A DNA stretch of 64,000 nt from assembly GCA_027729635.1 (NCBI GenBank), contig JAQCEM010000003.1, positions 1 to 64,000 of the forward strand, in the 5' to 3' direction. The notes beneath the pieces are model-generated. The model had not been told where the DNA came from. It did no database searches and was given only the letters and a program-made list of their open reading frames with translations. This DNA is from Casp-actino8 sp001510335. Lineage in GTDB: Bacteria > Actinomycetota > Acidimicrobiia > Acidimicrobiales > Ilumatobacteraceae. Positions 1-10,155 of this stretch are shown in pieces (the first letter of the stretch is position 1; each line of letters begins with the position of its first letter). A program made the translations under genes and the position numbers.

Positions 1-1
1 G

Positions 2-3000
2 AATCATGTGTACTACCGAGAACTGATTGAGCGCTGCGGTGGACCACTGCGTGCTGCTCGTCGCATGGCCGATCGTTTTGACCGTTACTCAGTTCGCCGA
101 CCGGCGATGATCGTGGCCTGGGAAAATGGTTCACCGATTTTGACTGCTGAATCATCAACCGAAATGCACGACAACGAATATGCCTTGCGACCCTTGTCGG
201 AAGAACAGATGCCGCAATTTGAATTGTGGCGTGAACTTCGCGCAACAATCGATCAACCCAGTTGGCCCTTGGTGATTGATCAGTTACTGGAGAACATTTC
301 TCATGGACAAGAAATCAACGGGGTACCAGAGCGACTTGTAGTCGTGGGTTTACAGTCGCTCTCATTGCAGAACCTTCGAGTTCTTGAAGCTCTAGGAACC
401 GTGAGTGATGTACGAGTGTTTTTGGTGCATCCATCGCCTGGGCTGGAAAAACACTGGAGCAATGAACTCGCTTCGTTGCCAATTACCCGTGGTGTCGTGC
501 CGTTGCGGGACAACAACTTTGTTGTTCCTGACGGTGTTGACGCGCTTGTCGCTTCATGGTCGCGTGGGGCCTACGAATTGCAGAAAGTGTTGGCATCACA
601 GGGTTATCGACCAGATTTTGTCTCTAGTGCACAACATGAATCTGACAGTTTCTTGCATCACTTGCAGAACATTGTTGCCAATGATCTGAAATCAGTCGCT
701 CAAACTTTTGATGTCATTGATCATTCACTTTTGATTCATCGTTGTCATCACATCTCGCGTCAGGTTGAAGTTGCTCACACCGCGCTTCTGCATGCTTTCA
801 ACGAGCTTGAAGATCTGCAGCCAGACGAGGTGGTGATCTTGTGTCCCAACATTGCGGCAGCAGCACCATATCTAGAAGCAGTGTTTGATCGGCCCGTTAA
901 AGTTTCTTCAGGTCGAACAATCACGATCCCTCTCGTTGTCGGCGACCGCTCATTGCGCGAAGTGAGCGATGGGGCTGATTTACTGAACACTCTGCTGACG
1001 GTCACGATGGGCCGCTTTTCTGTTGATGACGTCATGGGGCTGGTGTCATCATCTTTGGTGCGCAAACGCTTTGGTGTGTCAACTGATTCGGTGGCGCTGT
1101 GGTATCGCATCGCCGAAAGAGCTCGAGTTCGTTGGGGTCTTGATGCTGAACAACGCGTGCGTGCCGGTCTCAATGCGCCACAAGAAAGTGCGCATACCTG
1201 GAAAGCCGCAATCGAACGCACTTTGTTGGGCGCAACGCTTCCCGATCGTGAGTTGGCAATTGAACTAGGCGGAGTTGTTCCGATGCTCGACTTTGAAGTC
1301 GCGGATATTCCAGTGATTTCTCAACTCATTGCAATTCTTGACATTCTCGGAAAACTTGAAAGCCAAACGCACATCGACAATACGGTTGAGCGCTCATGTG
1401 ACATGGTCCAAGAGGCACTGATATCTCTCGCTGGATCAAATGATCCCGAACTTGAAGCAGCAATGGAGGCTATTGACCATGTTCGCTTCGGTATGGGTGG
1501 GGAAGAGTTGGCTTCAATCCCGGTTGCGTTTTCTGAATTTGCCGATGTGCTCACCGAACGCTTGACGACTGCACCAGGTCGACAGCCATTGAGAACTGGT
1601 GCGGTAACTGCGTCGTCAACAATTCCGTTACGCAGCGTGCCCTTCCGAGTGATCTGCGTACTCGGAGTTGATGATGGGTCATTGTCATTGGGTGAATCTG
1701 AAGGCGATGACTTAGTTGACGCTCAGCAATTTGCCGGAGATCCCGATGCTCGGGCCGAACAGCGGCGAGTTCTCCTTGATGCGGTGATGGTGGCAAGCGA
1801 ACGATTGATAATCACGTGCAACGGTCGAAGTATCAAGAACAACACCGCAATCTCACTGGTCACGCCATTGGCCGAATTGGTCGACTTTTGTGGACGTAAC
1901 GGTATTAAGACGCACACAGTTCGTGACGGCGAAGAATGTTCGCAGATAGAAATCGTGCATCCGCGACATGCCGCGAGCGAAAAGAATTTTGAAACTGGGG
2001 CTGTCATTGCAAATAGTGTTTGGTCTCCTGACGAGTCACAACGCAATATTGCCGAAGCAATTCGTGGACATCGGTTTGATGAAGACACTTCACGGCAAAG
2101 CGGTTCCTTCAACGTTGAGCGACAGCACATTGTTGAGTTGGCCGATCTTGAACGGGCGTTTGTTAATCCACTCGATCTTTTCTTGCGAAATACCTTGGGT
2201 GTTTACACATATCGCGAAGACTTAACTCCAGATGATGCGACTTTGCCCCTCGAATCAAAGAACTTCAAGGAAGTTGCTCGGTCGTTCTTGGATGGGCTCC
2301 TGGCTGATGGTTTGTCATTTGATGTCAATAAATGGCGGCAGGCCATTCGACTGACTGGTCTATTGCCGGTGGGTGCATTCGGCGAATCTGAATTGCTCAT
2401 GGCCGAGTCGCTGGCGAAAAGTTTTGTAGATAAAGCCGATGAAAAGGGCTTTCACTTAGTTGACCTTGAAACAGTTGATGTTGAGTTGCGCTTAGCCGAT
2501 CAAACTTTGGTGCGCGGCTCATTGCCGGGTGTTGATCTTCGTGCTGATGAACCCGCATTGGTGTTTACGTCGTTTGGTATTCATTTCTCAGATACGCATT
2601 ATTGGAGCGATCGCAAAGCTCTAGCAATTCAATTATTGATTTTGCTTGCGACTGAGTCACCCGTGGTTTGTGTTCGGGCGATTCATCGCAACAAGGACTC
2701 GATTGATCAGGGCATCGCTCGAAAAATACCAATATCGGTGACGGACCCAATTGTTGATCCAATGGAGCGACTTGAGATCTTGAAAGAAATGTATTACGTC
2801 GCTCTTTCAACTCCCATCGGTCGTTTCAATGGTGCGGTCCACAAGTTGAGTATTGACCGTGATGCTGCTCGGAAATCATTTGATGACTTTGTCCGCTCCG
2901 AGCGTTACAGCAATTCGGGGGAGTTTGTTTGTTTCGGGCCTGACCCAGATTTTGATGTTGTCTGTGCTCCTGGAGGAGCCATTGAGAAGTACTGGGCAAT

Positions 3001-3064
3001 GGCCGAACAAGTTGTTCAAATCGCCGCAGGAAACAAAGGAAAGGCAGCGTGGGCAATTTCATGA
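2..3064 (+). CDS. recC: RecC, exonuclease V gamma subunit (5' partial)
   Basis: The reading frame is open to the left window edge, so the true start lies outside; about 1020 codons are present against roughly 1100 in characterised RecC, so about 100 N-terminal residues are probably missing. RecC is the inactive-helicase, Chi-recognising scaffold of the RecBCD helicase-nuclease, which processes double-strand breaks. Visible support is the RecC-like interior (a VVILCPNI segment, an IPLRSVPFRVICVLGVDDG segment) and the position directly before recB and recD. Its TGA overlaps the ATG of one possible recB start (ATGA). Identification is firm from context and length; Chi-contact residues were not assessed. 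Confidence 0.9.
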   Translation, partial: NHVYYRELIERCGGPLRAARRMADRFDRYSVRRPAMIVAWENGSPILTAESSTEMHDNEYALRPLSEEQMPQFELWRELRATIDQPSWPLVIDQLLENISHGQEINGVPERLVVVGLQSLSLQNLRVLEALGTVSDVRVFLVHPSPGLEKHWSNELASLPITRGVVPLRDNNFVVPDGVDALVASWSRGAYELQKVLASQGYRPDFVSSAQHESDSFLHHLQNIVANDLKSVAQTFDVIDHSLLIHRCHHISRQVEVAHTALLHAFNELEDLQPDEVVILCPNIAAAAPYLEAVFDRPVKVSSGRTITIPLVVGDRSLREVSDGADLLNTLLTVTMGRFSVDDVMGLVSSSLVRKRFGVSTDSVALWYRIAERARVRWGLDAEQRVRAGLNAPQESAHTWKAAIERTLLGATLPDRELAIELGGVVPMLDFEVADIPVISQLIAILDILGKLESQTHIDNTVERSCDMVQEALISLAGSNDPELEAAMEAIDHVRFGMGGEELASIPVAFSEFADVLTERLTTAPGRQPLRTGAVTASSTIPLRSVPFRVICVLGVDDGSLSLGESEGDDLVDAQQFAGDPDARAEQRRVLLDAVMVASERLIITCNGRSIKNNTAISLVTPLAELVDFCGRNGIKTHTVRDGEECSQIEIVHPRHAASEKNFETGAVIANSVWSPDESQRNIAEAIRGHRFDEDTSRQSGSFNVERQHIVELADLERAFVNPLDLFLRNTLGVYTYREDLTPDDATLPLESKNFKEVARSFLDGLLADGLSFDVNKWRQAIRLTGLLPVGAFGESELLMAESLAKSFVDKADEKGFHLVDLETVDVELRLADQTLVRGSLPGVDLRADEPALVFTSFGIHFSDTHYWSDRKALAIQLLILLATESPVVCVRAIHRNKDSIDQGIARKIPISVTDPIVDPMERLEILKEMYYVALSTPIGRFNGAVHKLSIDRDAARKSFDDFVRSERYSNSGEFVCFGPDPDFDVVCAPGGAIEKYWAMAEQVVQIAAGNKGKAAWAIS

Positions 3065-6000
3065 GTACTACACCTATGCCTATGGTTGCTATCGATTTGG
3101 CGACCGAAAAACTAGTAAACGGATTGGTCATTGAAGCAAGTGCCGGCACCGGCAAGACCTATTCGGTTGCTGCACTGGTTGCCCGTGAAATTGCGCTACG
3201 CGAAGACTTACGCATTGGCAACATCTTGATCACGACATTCACTCGCAACGCCGCAGCCGAATTGCGTGACCGAGTTCGTCGGCGCATGGTTCAAATTGCT
3301 GATCAGTTAGAGAGCAATTCACCAGATGAAGGCGATGCGATTTCAAAAGTGCTGGCGGACGATCTTGCATCGCGTGCTGACATCATTCGTCGATTGCGAC
3401 GCGCTGTCGTTGAATTTGATACTGCAACAATTTCAACAATCCACGCAGTATGCAACAAGGTCCTTGGCCTTGCTGGTTTATCAACCATGCAACTCGACGG
3501 CGAAGACGCAACCAATCGTTTAGTTCTTGAGGCTGTCAACGACGCGTTCGTTGAATCAGGAGTGCAGGGACACATCATTGCTGAAGGCAATGAGTCCAAG
3601 TTGGTATCGCTCGTGAAGGCCAAACTCGGATCTCCGCGCGCTGAGTTGTGGTTTGATCCCTCGAGTAAGACCGTTGAGGATCTGGCGATCTATGCCGAAC
3701 TTGAGAAGGTCGTCGTCGAGGCAGTTCGTCGTGTTCAAGAAAAGAGTGCTCACTCACCTTCGTATAACGATCTGTTACGTCGAGCTTCAGAGGTCGTGAC
3801 TTCCGGAAAGTACCCAGCCGTTGTCCAGGCCTTCAAAGAACGTTTCGCTTTGGCATTCGTTGATGAAGCTCAAGATACGGACATGTTGCAGTGGGAACTT
3901 TTCACATCCACATTTGATTCGGAAAACAGCGATGAATTTCGCGCCCTCATCACAGTGGGTGACCCTAAGCAGGCTATTTATGGTTTCCGTGGGGCCGACG
4001 TTGCTGCCTATGTCGAGCACCGCAGTGGTAAACCCATGCGCACCTTGGCGCAGAATCAACGTTCCGATGAACATCTCATCGATGGTCTTAATGCGCTGTT
4101 TGATCAACAAACCTTCGGTTCGGAAATTCAATACATCCAAGTGACGGCACCTGATCGTCACGCTGGATCAGCAATTGTTGGCACGAAGCCACTCACGCTC
4201 ATCGATATCGGAAATATCACCAGCCAAGGCGGACTTTCGCGGCCAGTGGCGCGAAGAGTTTTGGAAATTCTCGTCAATTGCGAGGTTCCGGTGTCGGCCA
4301 AAGATCCTCAAGGCGAGCGTCGTTCGGTTCGGCCCGAAGATATCTGTGTTCTTGTTGGGCGTAAAGGAGTTGGTCGCAACATTGAACGAGAGCTTCGTCG
4401 CTACGGAGTTCCTGCCGTGAGTAACGGAACCGAGTCAGTCATGAAAAGCCACATTGCTTTGGTGATTCGTTCGTTGCTCGAAGCAATGGATAGGTTGTCC
4501 GATTTAGGTCGAACTCGAATTGCGGTGGCCACACCATTCTTTGGATATTCCTTAACCGATCCCGAGATTTTGGACGATCACATGATGGCAAATTGGCAAG
4601 AACAAATTGCCACGTGGGCCAATATTCTTCGTCGTTCTGGAGTTGCCGCATTGAGTACTGCAATTCTGCGAGATGCCGATGTCGCTCGATCTCTGACAAC
4701 TACATCAGATGCCGAGCGTTACCTAGCGGATTTCGCGCATGTGATGGATCTGCTTCACGAATACTCCAAGGGAAGTCCGTGTAGTGCGGCTCATGCGCTT
4801 GAAGTATTCGGACGACTTGAGTCAATTGAAGACTTGTCCGAAGTGGTGAGCCGAAGAGTTGAAAGTGATGCGGCGGCGGTACAAATCATGACTGTGCACA
4901 GCGCCAAAGGATTGCAGTTCCCTGTGGTTGTCGTGGCCGACCTCTGGAAAGCAAAAGACGGAAAATTAGAGAATGCTCCGGTGTACACGCGAATAGATAG
5001 TCATGGATCACGCACACGAGTTATCGATATCGGCTGGGCGATCGGTGAAGCCGACCCGAGCTCAACGGCGGCGATCAAGGATTTCAGCGATGAAGAAAGT
5101 CGTCGACTTCTTTATGTGGCGCTCACTCGAGCTGAACATCACTTGTCGGTGTTGTTTACATCAGGTGGGACGAACCCATCAATCTTTGACCAGTGCACCA
5201 ATGTTGATGAAGCAGTCAAACTCGTGGACAAAATAGAGAAGCGTGGAGTGGATTCATTGGCGGAACCAAAGGTGTTTCGTCCCGTGGTTGCTTCAAGTTC
5301 GCATCATCTGGAATTAGCAGAGGCCCCGGCCTCAGTGGTTCAGTCGTATCGCCGGACTTCGTTTAGCGGCATTACTTCGCGTCAACAAGATCGAGAGACT
5401 GGTTTGCGCAGTGATGGCTTTGTGGCTGAATCTGGTGGCCGAGACGAAGCACCGATTGATATGTCGCTGCTTGGGGTGGGCGCGCATCAGTATGCGGCTC
5501 ACGATGTACCGACCGGTCTACCCGAAGGTGTGGACATGTCATTAGCGCGAGTGCCAGGGGGGACTTACTTTGGGCGAGTCATGCACAAGGTGTACGAAGT
5601 CGTCGACACATCAAAGGATTTGCGGGCTGAAGTGACTCGAGCGATTGACATTCACGCCAGTTCGGCTTTGTTGCGTCCATTCCGCGAGCAGTTGATTGAA
5701 GGCGTCATCGCTTCTTACCTAACTCCACTTGGGTCTCCATTCAACGGAAAATCTCTAGCCGATGTATCCCCGAGCGATCGCTTGAGTGAACTTGATTTTG
5801 AAATGTCATTGGCGAAACTGAGTCAAGGAGTCTTGGCGAGCGATATCGGCAAGGTCCTGAAGTCATCTCTTCCTGCCAGTGATGTGCTCTATGCATATGC
5901 AGGATCACTGTGTGATTCTTCTTTCGATATTCCGTTAGCTGGTCTGTTGAACGGATCAATTGACGCAGTGCTTCGAATCCATACTGATGAGGGCTCGCCG

Positions 6001-6348
6001 CGTCTGTTTGTCACCGATTACAAGACGAATCGTTTAGATAACGATGAAGTCGCATCATTAATGGATGCCTACGCGCCCAAAGAGTTAGTAAGCGCAATGG
6101 AACATCACCATTACCCACTTCAGGCACTCTTATACGGAACGGCGATTTATCGCATGTTGCGCTGGCGCCAACCCTCGATGAACGCCGATGAAGTGATTGC
6201 TGGCATTTCTTACTTCTTCGTGCGCGGAATGGTTGGTGCTGAGTCGCTCAAGGATGCTGATGGTATGCCGTACGGAGTCTTTCAGTGGAAGGCGCCAGTA
6301 GGCCTTTGGGAGAAACTGTCCAATTTGTTTGCGGGAGATCGACCATGA
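3049..6348 (+). CDS. recB: RecB, exonuclease V beta subunit (helicase-nuclease)
   Basis: Superfamily 1A 3'-5' helicase fused to a RecB-type nuclease, 1099 aa. Walker A GTGKT lies at residues 33-37, the motif II DEAQD at about 272-276, and the C-terminal nuclease motif VTDYKTNR near 990 with a QALLY motif near 1025, so both motors and the nuclease look intact. The GTG start at 3049 has an AAAGGA ribosome site 8 bp upstream; the ATG at 3061 gives the tidy ATGA overlap with recC but lacks a well-spaced site. Either way the gene is coupled to recC. recD follows with another ATGA overlap, so the three subunits are probably made stoichiometrically. Confidence 0.96.
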   Translation: MGNFMSTTPMPMVAIDLATEKLVNGLVIEASAGTGKTYSVAALVAREIALREDLRIGNILITTFTRNAAAELRDRVRRRMVQIADQLESNSPDEGDAISKVLADDLASRADIIRRLRRAVVEFDTATISTIHAVCNKVLGLAGLSTMQLDGEDATNRLVLEAVNDAFVESGVQGHIIAEGNESKLVSLVKAKLGSPRAELWFDPSSKTVEDLAIYAELEKVVVEAVRRVQEKSAHSPSYNDLLRRASEVVTSGKYPAVVQAFKERFALAFVDEAQDTDMLQWELFTSTFDSENSDEFRALITVGDPKQAIYGFRGADVAAYVEHRSGKPMRTLAQNQRSDEHLIDGLNALFDQQTFGSEIQYIQVTAPDRHAGSAIVGTKPLTLIDIGNITSQGGLSRPVARRVLEILVNCEVPVSAKDPQGERRSVRPEDICVLVGRKGVGRNIERELRRYGVPAVSNGTESVMKSHIALVIRSLLEAMDRLSDLGRTRIAVATPFFGYSLTDPEILDDHMMANWQEQIATWANILRRSGVAALSTAILRDADVARSLTTTSDAERYLADFAHVMDLLHEYSKGSPCSAAHALEVFGRLESIEDLSEVVSRRVESDAAAVQIMTVHSAKGLQFPVVVVADLWKAKDGKLENAPVYTRIDSHGSRTRVIDIGWAIGEADPSSTAAIKDFSDEESRRLLYVALTRAEHHLSVLFTSGGTNPSIFDQCTNVDEAVKLVDKIEKRGVDSLAEPKVFRPVVASSSHHLELAEAPASVVQSYRRTSFSGITSRQQDRETGLRSDGFVAESGGRDEAPIDMSLLGVGAHQYAAHDVPTGLPEGVDMSLARVPGGTYFGRVMHKVYEVVDTSKDLRAEVTRAIDIHASSALLRPFREQLIEGVIASYLTPLGSPFNGKSLADVSPSDRLSELDFEMSLAKLSQGVLASDIGKVLKSSLPASDVLYAYAGSLCDSSFDIPLAGLLNGSIDAVLRIHTDEGSPRLFVTDYKTNRLDNDEVASLMDAYAPKELVSAMEHHHYPLQALLYGTAIYRMLRWRQPSMNADEVIAGISYFFVRGMVGAESLKDADGMPYGVFQWKAPVGLWEKLSNLFAGDRP

Positions 6349-8036
6349 GTATCTATCCCGAACGATTGAACTATTACGTAGACGGTGGAGCGGTTTCGAA
6401 GCCGCAGTTTTCGGCCGTTGCAACGTTGCTTTCCTTAGTCAATGACGGTGTCGTTCCGCCAATAGTGAACGATTTGGTCTGGCTGTCATTTGCCTTGGCA
6501 CTGAATGCTTCCGAAGATGGACACACCTGTATTGATCTCAACGAGATTGATCGCTGGTATCCCGATGATCTTGAGAGTGGAGCGTTGACCTGGCCACCTT
6601 CGTCCGAATGGGTGCAAGCGGTCACCGAACACGTTGATCTTGTCGCAACACCTTCGACGATTGTGCAACTACCACGTCGTCCCTTCGTTCTAGATGGTTC
6701 ACGTCTCTATGTTCTTCGCAGTTTTGAAGAAGAAAAATCAATCGCCCAATGGTTGAGTTCGGCGGCTGGTTCGCGTTTGCAGGTGCTTCTAGGTGGGCCA
6801 GGTAGTGGTAAGACGACTGCCGTTGCCAAGCAACTTGTGGAACGTTTCGCCGGTGGCTCCGCGCAAGGTATTTCTGTTGCTATGGCTGCACCAACGGGGA
6901 AGGCGGCCGATCGTATGCGTCAAGCAATTGAGTCACGCTTACTGACTGAGAAGGCCACACCTGAAGTGATTGCGCGTGTTCAAAAAGCGCCCTCAATCAC
7001 AATCCACCGTCTGTTGGGTTACTCGCCAGTTCGTCGTAAGGGCCGATTTGAATTCAACAGTGAGAATCTTTTGCCTTACGACTTGGTCATTATTGACGAA
7101 GCATCAATGCTTTCTTTGTCATTGATGTATCGATTGCTTGATGCATTGCGACCAAATGCAGAATTGTTTTTGGTCGGCGACCCCGAGCAATTAGCAAGCG
7201 TTGACGCCGGAACAGTATTGGCAGATATTTCAACTGCCGCTAGAGCCGAGGGAAGCAAACTTCACGGATGCACAAAGCGATTAACGACGCAGTATCGATA
7301 TGCCGTCGGTTCGCCAATTGAGCAAGTGGTCAAAGCTGTTCAATCAGGTGATGCCGATCAAGTGATTGATCTATTGAGATCGCACCGAAACAGCGAAGGT
7401 GTTGTGAGTTGGATTGACCCTTCGAGTAAGGCTCAAGAAGATTTGGATGCCTTCGAAAATGTGGGTCTTGAGGTTAAGCGGCACGCTCTTAAAGTCGTCG
7501 AACTGGCAGGTTCATTGCAATATGAAAAGGCATTAGAGACTTTGGGTCAATTGCAATTGTTGTGCGCATCGCGGGTGGGTCAACTTGGAATTGCTGGTTG
7601 GAATCGGACGGTCAATAAATGGATCGGTACAGCCACCCGCAAGCAATGGTTCGTCGGTCGACCGGTACTCATCACTAAGAACGATCACGGGAACAACTTA
7701 TACAACGGAGACATTGGTGTTGTTTGCTCCGATAAGAATGGCGAAGTTCGAGTCGTATTTGACGGCTTAGGCGGCCCGCGTGAATTCCCAACAGTGCGCT
7801 TGCCTGAGGTTGAAACGGTTCATGCGTTGACTATTCACAAAAGTCAAGGTTCTGAATATCAGCACGCGATCGTGGTCTTGCCGACTGGACGATCAAGATT
7901 GTTGACTCGCGAATTGCTCTACACAGGGGTGTCGCGTGCGCGTGAGCAGTTAACGATTGTGGCAAGCGAAACTGTGTTACGAACCGCTGTCAATACTGTG
8001 GTGATCCGTGCTTCAGGGCTCGCCGATCGTTTGTAG
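6345..8036 (+). CDS. recD: RecD, exonuclease V alpha subunit
   Basis: Superfamily 1B 5'-3' helicase, 563 aa from the chosen ATG. Walker A GPGSGKT is at about residues 151-157, Walker B IIDEAS near 249-254, and the C-terminal UvrD-like block includes HALTIHKSQGSEY and YTGVSRAREQL. The start overlaps the recB stop (ATGA), with GGGAG 7 bp upstream; an earlier in-frame ATG at 6285 lies inside recB and is unlikely. Together with recC and recB this makes a complete RecBCD complex, an alternative to the AdnAB system common in other actinobacteria. The convergent EamA gene begins only 4 bp after the stop, and no terminator hairpin is visible there. Confidence 0.95.
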   Translation: MSIYPERLNYYVDGGAVSKPQFSAVATLLSLVNDGVVPPIVNDLVWLSFALALNASEDGHTCIDLNEIDRWYPDDLESGALTWPPSSEWVQAVTEHVDLVATPSTIVQLPRRPFVLDGSRLYVLRSFEEEKSIAQWLSSAAGSRLQVLLGGPGSGKTTAVAKQLVERFAGGSAQGISVAMAAPTGKAADRMRQAIESRLLTEKATPEVIARVQKAPSITIHRLLGYSPVRRKGRFEFNSENLLPYDLVIIDEASMLSLSLMYRLLDALRPNAELFLVGDPEQLASVDAGTVLADISTAARAEGSKLHGCTKRLTTQYRYAVGSPIEQVVKAVQSGDADQVIDLLRSHRNSEGVVSWIDPSSKAQEDLDAFENVGLEVKRHALKVVELAGSLQYEKALETLGQLQLLCASRVGQLGIAGWNRTVNKWIGTATRKQWFVGRPVLITKNDHGNNLYNGDIGVVCSDKNGEVRVVFDGLGGPREFPTVRLPEVETVHALTIHKSQGSEYQHAIVVLPTGRSRLLTRELLYTGVSRAREQLTIVASETVLRTAVNTVVIRASGLADRL

Positions 8037-8040
8037 TTGG

Positions 8041-8874
8041 CTACCGGCCGATTACCAAAGTGACGAGTCCAGCGACAATCAATACTGAAGAAAGAATGCG
8101 GCGAATGCCACTTTCTTCTTTCAATACCTTCCAGCCAATAAACGTTGCGAAGACCACACTTGATTCGCGTAACGCCGTCACATAGCCAACAGGGGCGCGA
8201 CGTACGGCGAGTAGCACCATCCAGTAGGTGATGAGCGAGGCAGGCCCAGTTAGGAAGTATTGACGCCACATTGGAGCAATGCTGGCTTTCATCTGTTTCC
8301 ATTTACGTCGATAGAGACCTTGAATAGTCGTGCCGATTCCGCCAGTGACAAAGATTGCCATTGCGTAGGCGCCACCAACTGTTGAGCGCGAACCTTTGCT
8401 GTCAATGACGGTGTACGCGCCGATCAGGCTGGCGACGATGAGCGCTGGCCAAACATGCACCCAATCAACATGTCCTGAAAGTATGACGAGTCCTGCGACA
8501 ACGATGATGATGCTAATGATTGAAAGTGGGGAGAGATGATCGTCAAGAAAAATGATGCCACCGATCGCCGCGACCAAAGCTCCGCCACCACGCGCGATGG
8601 GATAGGTGACGCTAAAGTCAGCGGTTTCATAGGTGCGCGCCAAGCGTCCGATATAGAAAGTATGAACCGCTCCGCTTGCTACTGCCCAGCCCCAGGCAGC
8701 GAGTCCAAGGTCACCTTGCAACGTGGCAATGAACGCGTACGGTAAGCCGATCAATCCACCAGCAACGAAAAGACCCCACAACGCCAACCAGCGATCGCCA
8801 GATTGTTTGACCGCAAGGTTCCAGCCAGCGTGCAGAACTGCAGCACCGAGCGCGAGGAGAGTGGCGACTAACAA
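8041..8874 (-). CDS. EamA/DMT-family membrane transporter
   Basis: Predicted inner-membrane protein of 277 aa with about ten hydrophobic segments in two five-helix halves, the arrangement of the drug/metabolite transporter (EamA) superfamily. The first half begins LLALGAAVLHAGWNLAVK and the second near VWPALIVASLIGAY. Members export amino acids, metabolites or drugs; the substrate cannot be told here. The only start available after the upstream in-frame stop is a TTG at 8874. It converges with recD and is followed upstream by the Dabb gene on the same strand, so the two could be co-transcribed. Confidence 0.8.
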   Translation of the reverse strand: MLVATLLALGAAVLHAGWNLAVKQSGDRWLALWGLFVAGGLIGLPYAFIATLQGDLGLAAWGWAVASGAVHTFYIGRLARTYETADFSVTYPIARGGGALVAAIGGIIFLDDHLSPLSIISIIIVVAGLVILSGHVDWVHVWPALIVASLIGAYTVIDSKGSRSTVGGAYAMAIFVTGGIGTTIQGLYRRKWKQMKASIAPMWRQYFLTGPASLITYWMVLLAVRRAPVGYVTALRESSVVFATFIGWKVLKEESGIRRILSSVLIVAGLVTLVIGR

Positions 8875-8907
8875 CGGCGACTAGTTTCAGGCAGCAAATT
8901 TCAGAAA

Positions 8908-9201
8908 TCAGACTTCAAACTGAATTGATGCGCGCGTTTCAACATACGGTGCGGTGAACTCGGCAATGAATGCTTTGTGGTCAGGGTTGTCTCGATAAGC
9001 GATGTAGTCATCGGCGTTGTCAAAAGTTGCGGTGACAGCAAAGTCGTAAGTGCCAGGGTTGATGCCCAAGTTGGCGCCAAATTCGTATGCGCGAATCTGC
9101 GGAATCTTCGGGCGAAGTTGACCGAGTGCCTCGATGGTTCGTTCGGCATGACCTGCGGGCGTATCTGATTTCCAATTGAAGAGAACTATGTGACGAAGCA
9201 T
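8908..9201 (-). CDS. Dabb (stress-responsive alpha/beta-barrel) domain protein
   Basis: Small 97-aa protein opening MLRHIVLFNWKSDTP and containing a Y-D-F-A-V-T-A-T-F block, the hallmarks of the dimeric ferredoxin-like Dabb fold. Family members are often annotated as stress-responsive and a few are enzymes; the function here is unknown. The length equals a single Dabb domain. The start is a clear ATG at 9201. It lies divergent from murI across a short GT-rich spacer. Confidence 0.8.
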   Translation of the reverse strand: MLRHIVLFNWKSDTPAGHAERTIEALGQLRPKIPQIRAYEFGANLGINPGTYDFAVTATFDNADDYIAYRDNPDHKAFIAEFTAPYVETRASIQFEV

Positions 9202-9301
9202 CAGAGCAAATTACTCCGATATGTGTTGTTTGTGTGTGTTGTTTGGTGTTTTTCACGGTCGAACGAACACGGTCAATGTCTCATCGCCTAACCTCGGTGC
9301 C

Positions 9302-10150
9302 GTGAGCGATGAAATTGACGTCAGTGGTCCGATCGGAATCTTTGATTCTGGTTTTGGCGGTCTTACCGTTGCTCGAGCAGCGATCGATCTATTGCCGCAC
9401 GAAGATATCGTTTATATCGGCGATACCGGCCGATATCCATATGGCGATAAGGATCCGGTTGACGTCCGAGAATATGGGCGCGAATTGGCGTGGAGTTTGG
9501 TGCGTGACTACAACGCCAAGGCAATTGTGGTGGCGTGCAATACGGCGGCGGCGGTATTGCCCGTTCACGAACTTGAAGCCGAATTAGCGGCCGATGGTCT
9601 GCATATTCCAGTCATCGGTGTGATTGATCCAGGCGCACAGTCACTGGTTCGTGCCACTCAATCAGGGACTGTTGGTGTCATTGGCACTATCGGAACAATC
9701 GGTTCAGGTGCTTACGATTTGGCAGTCTCGCGGGCTTCGCTTGGTGCTCCAGTGAAATTGGTGAGTGCGGCGTGTCCAGGATTTGTTGAGTTCGTTGAAC
9801 GAGGACGAACCTCGGGTCCTGAAGTGACTCTCTTGGCACAACGAATGTTGGCGCCCATCATTGATGCCAATGTTGATGCGTTGTTGTTGGGCTGCACGCA
9901 CTACCCGTATTTGGCTCGTGTGATTTCGGATGTTGTCGGACTTGACGTCACGTTGGTGTCCTCGGCTGACGAAACAGCTTTTGCCTTGCGAGATCAACTC
10001 GACCATCAGCACATGTTGCGAAAAGATGCTGGATATTTGGGTCGGCATACTTTTATGTCAAGTGGTGACGTGAGTTGGTTTAAAGCTTTGGGCACCCGAC
10101 TGTTAGGGCCCGAATTATCAAATGTCGATATATGGAACAAAGGAAACTGA
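9302..10150 (+). CDS. murI: Glutamate racemase
   Basis: Interconverts L- and D-glutamate to supply D-Glu for peptidoglycan. The N-terminal IGIFDSGFGGLTV block carries the catalytic Asp (residue 15), and the two catalytic cysteines are in VACNT (C79) and LLGCTHYPYL (C198). From the GTG at 9302 the protein is 282 aa, the usual family size. The frame is open further up to an ATG at 9221, but that extension is GT-rich low-complexity sequence and unlike the family N-terminus, so I rejected it. It is followed by rph and rdgB with near-zero spacing, a murI-rph-rdgB operon also seen in other actinobacteria. Confidence 0.94.
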   Translation: MSDEIDVSGPIGIFDSGFGGLTVARAAIDLLPHEDIVYIGDTGRYPYGDKDPVDVREYGRELAWSLVRDYNAKAIVVACNTAAAVLPVHELEAELAADGLHIPVIGVIDPGAQSLVRATQSGTVGVIGTIGTIGSGAYDLAVSRASLGAPVKLVSAACPGFVEFVERGRTSGPEVTLLAQRMLAPIIDANVDALLLGCTHYPYLARVISDVVGLDVTLVSSADETAFALRDQLDHQHMLRKDAGYLGRHTFMSSGDVSWFKALGTRLLGPELSNVDIWNKGN

Positions 10151-10155
10151 AGATA

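Noticed and set aside
775..1221. 148-aa frame antisense to recC
   Set aside because: Mirrors the codon pattern of recC on the other strand; no ribosome site and no recognisable domain.
9221..9301. Upstream extension of murI from ATG 9221
   Set aside because: Low-complexity GT-rich sequence encoding a Cys/Phe/Val-rich stretch unlike any MurI N-terminus; the family core starts right after GTG 9302.
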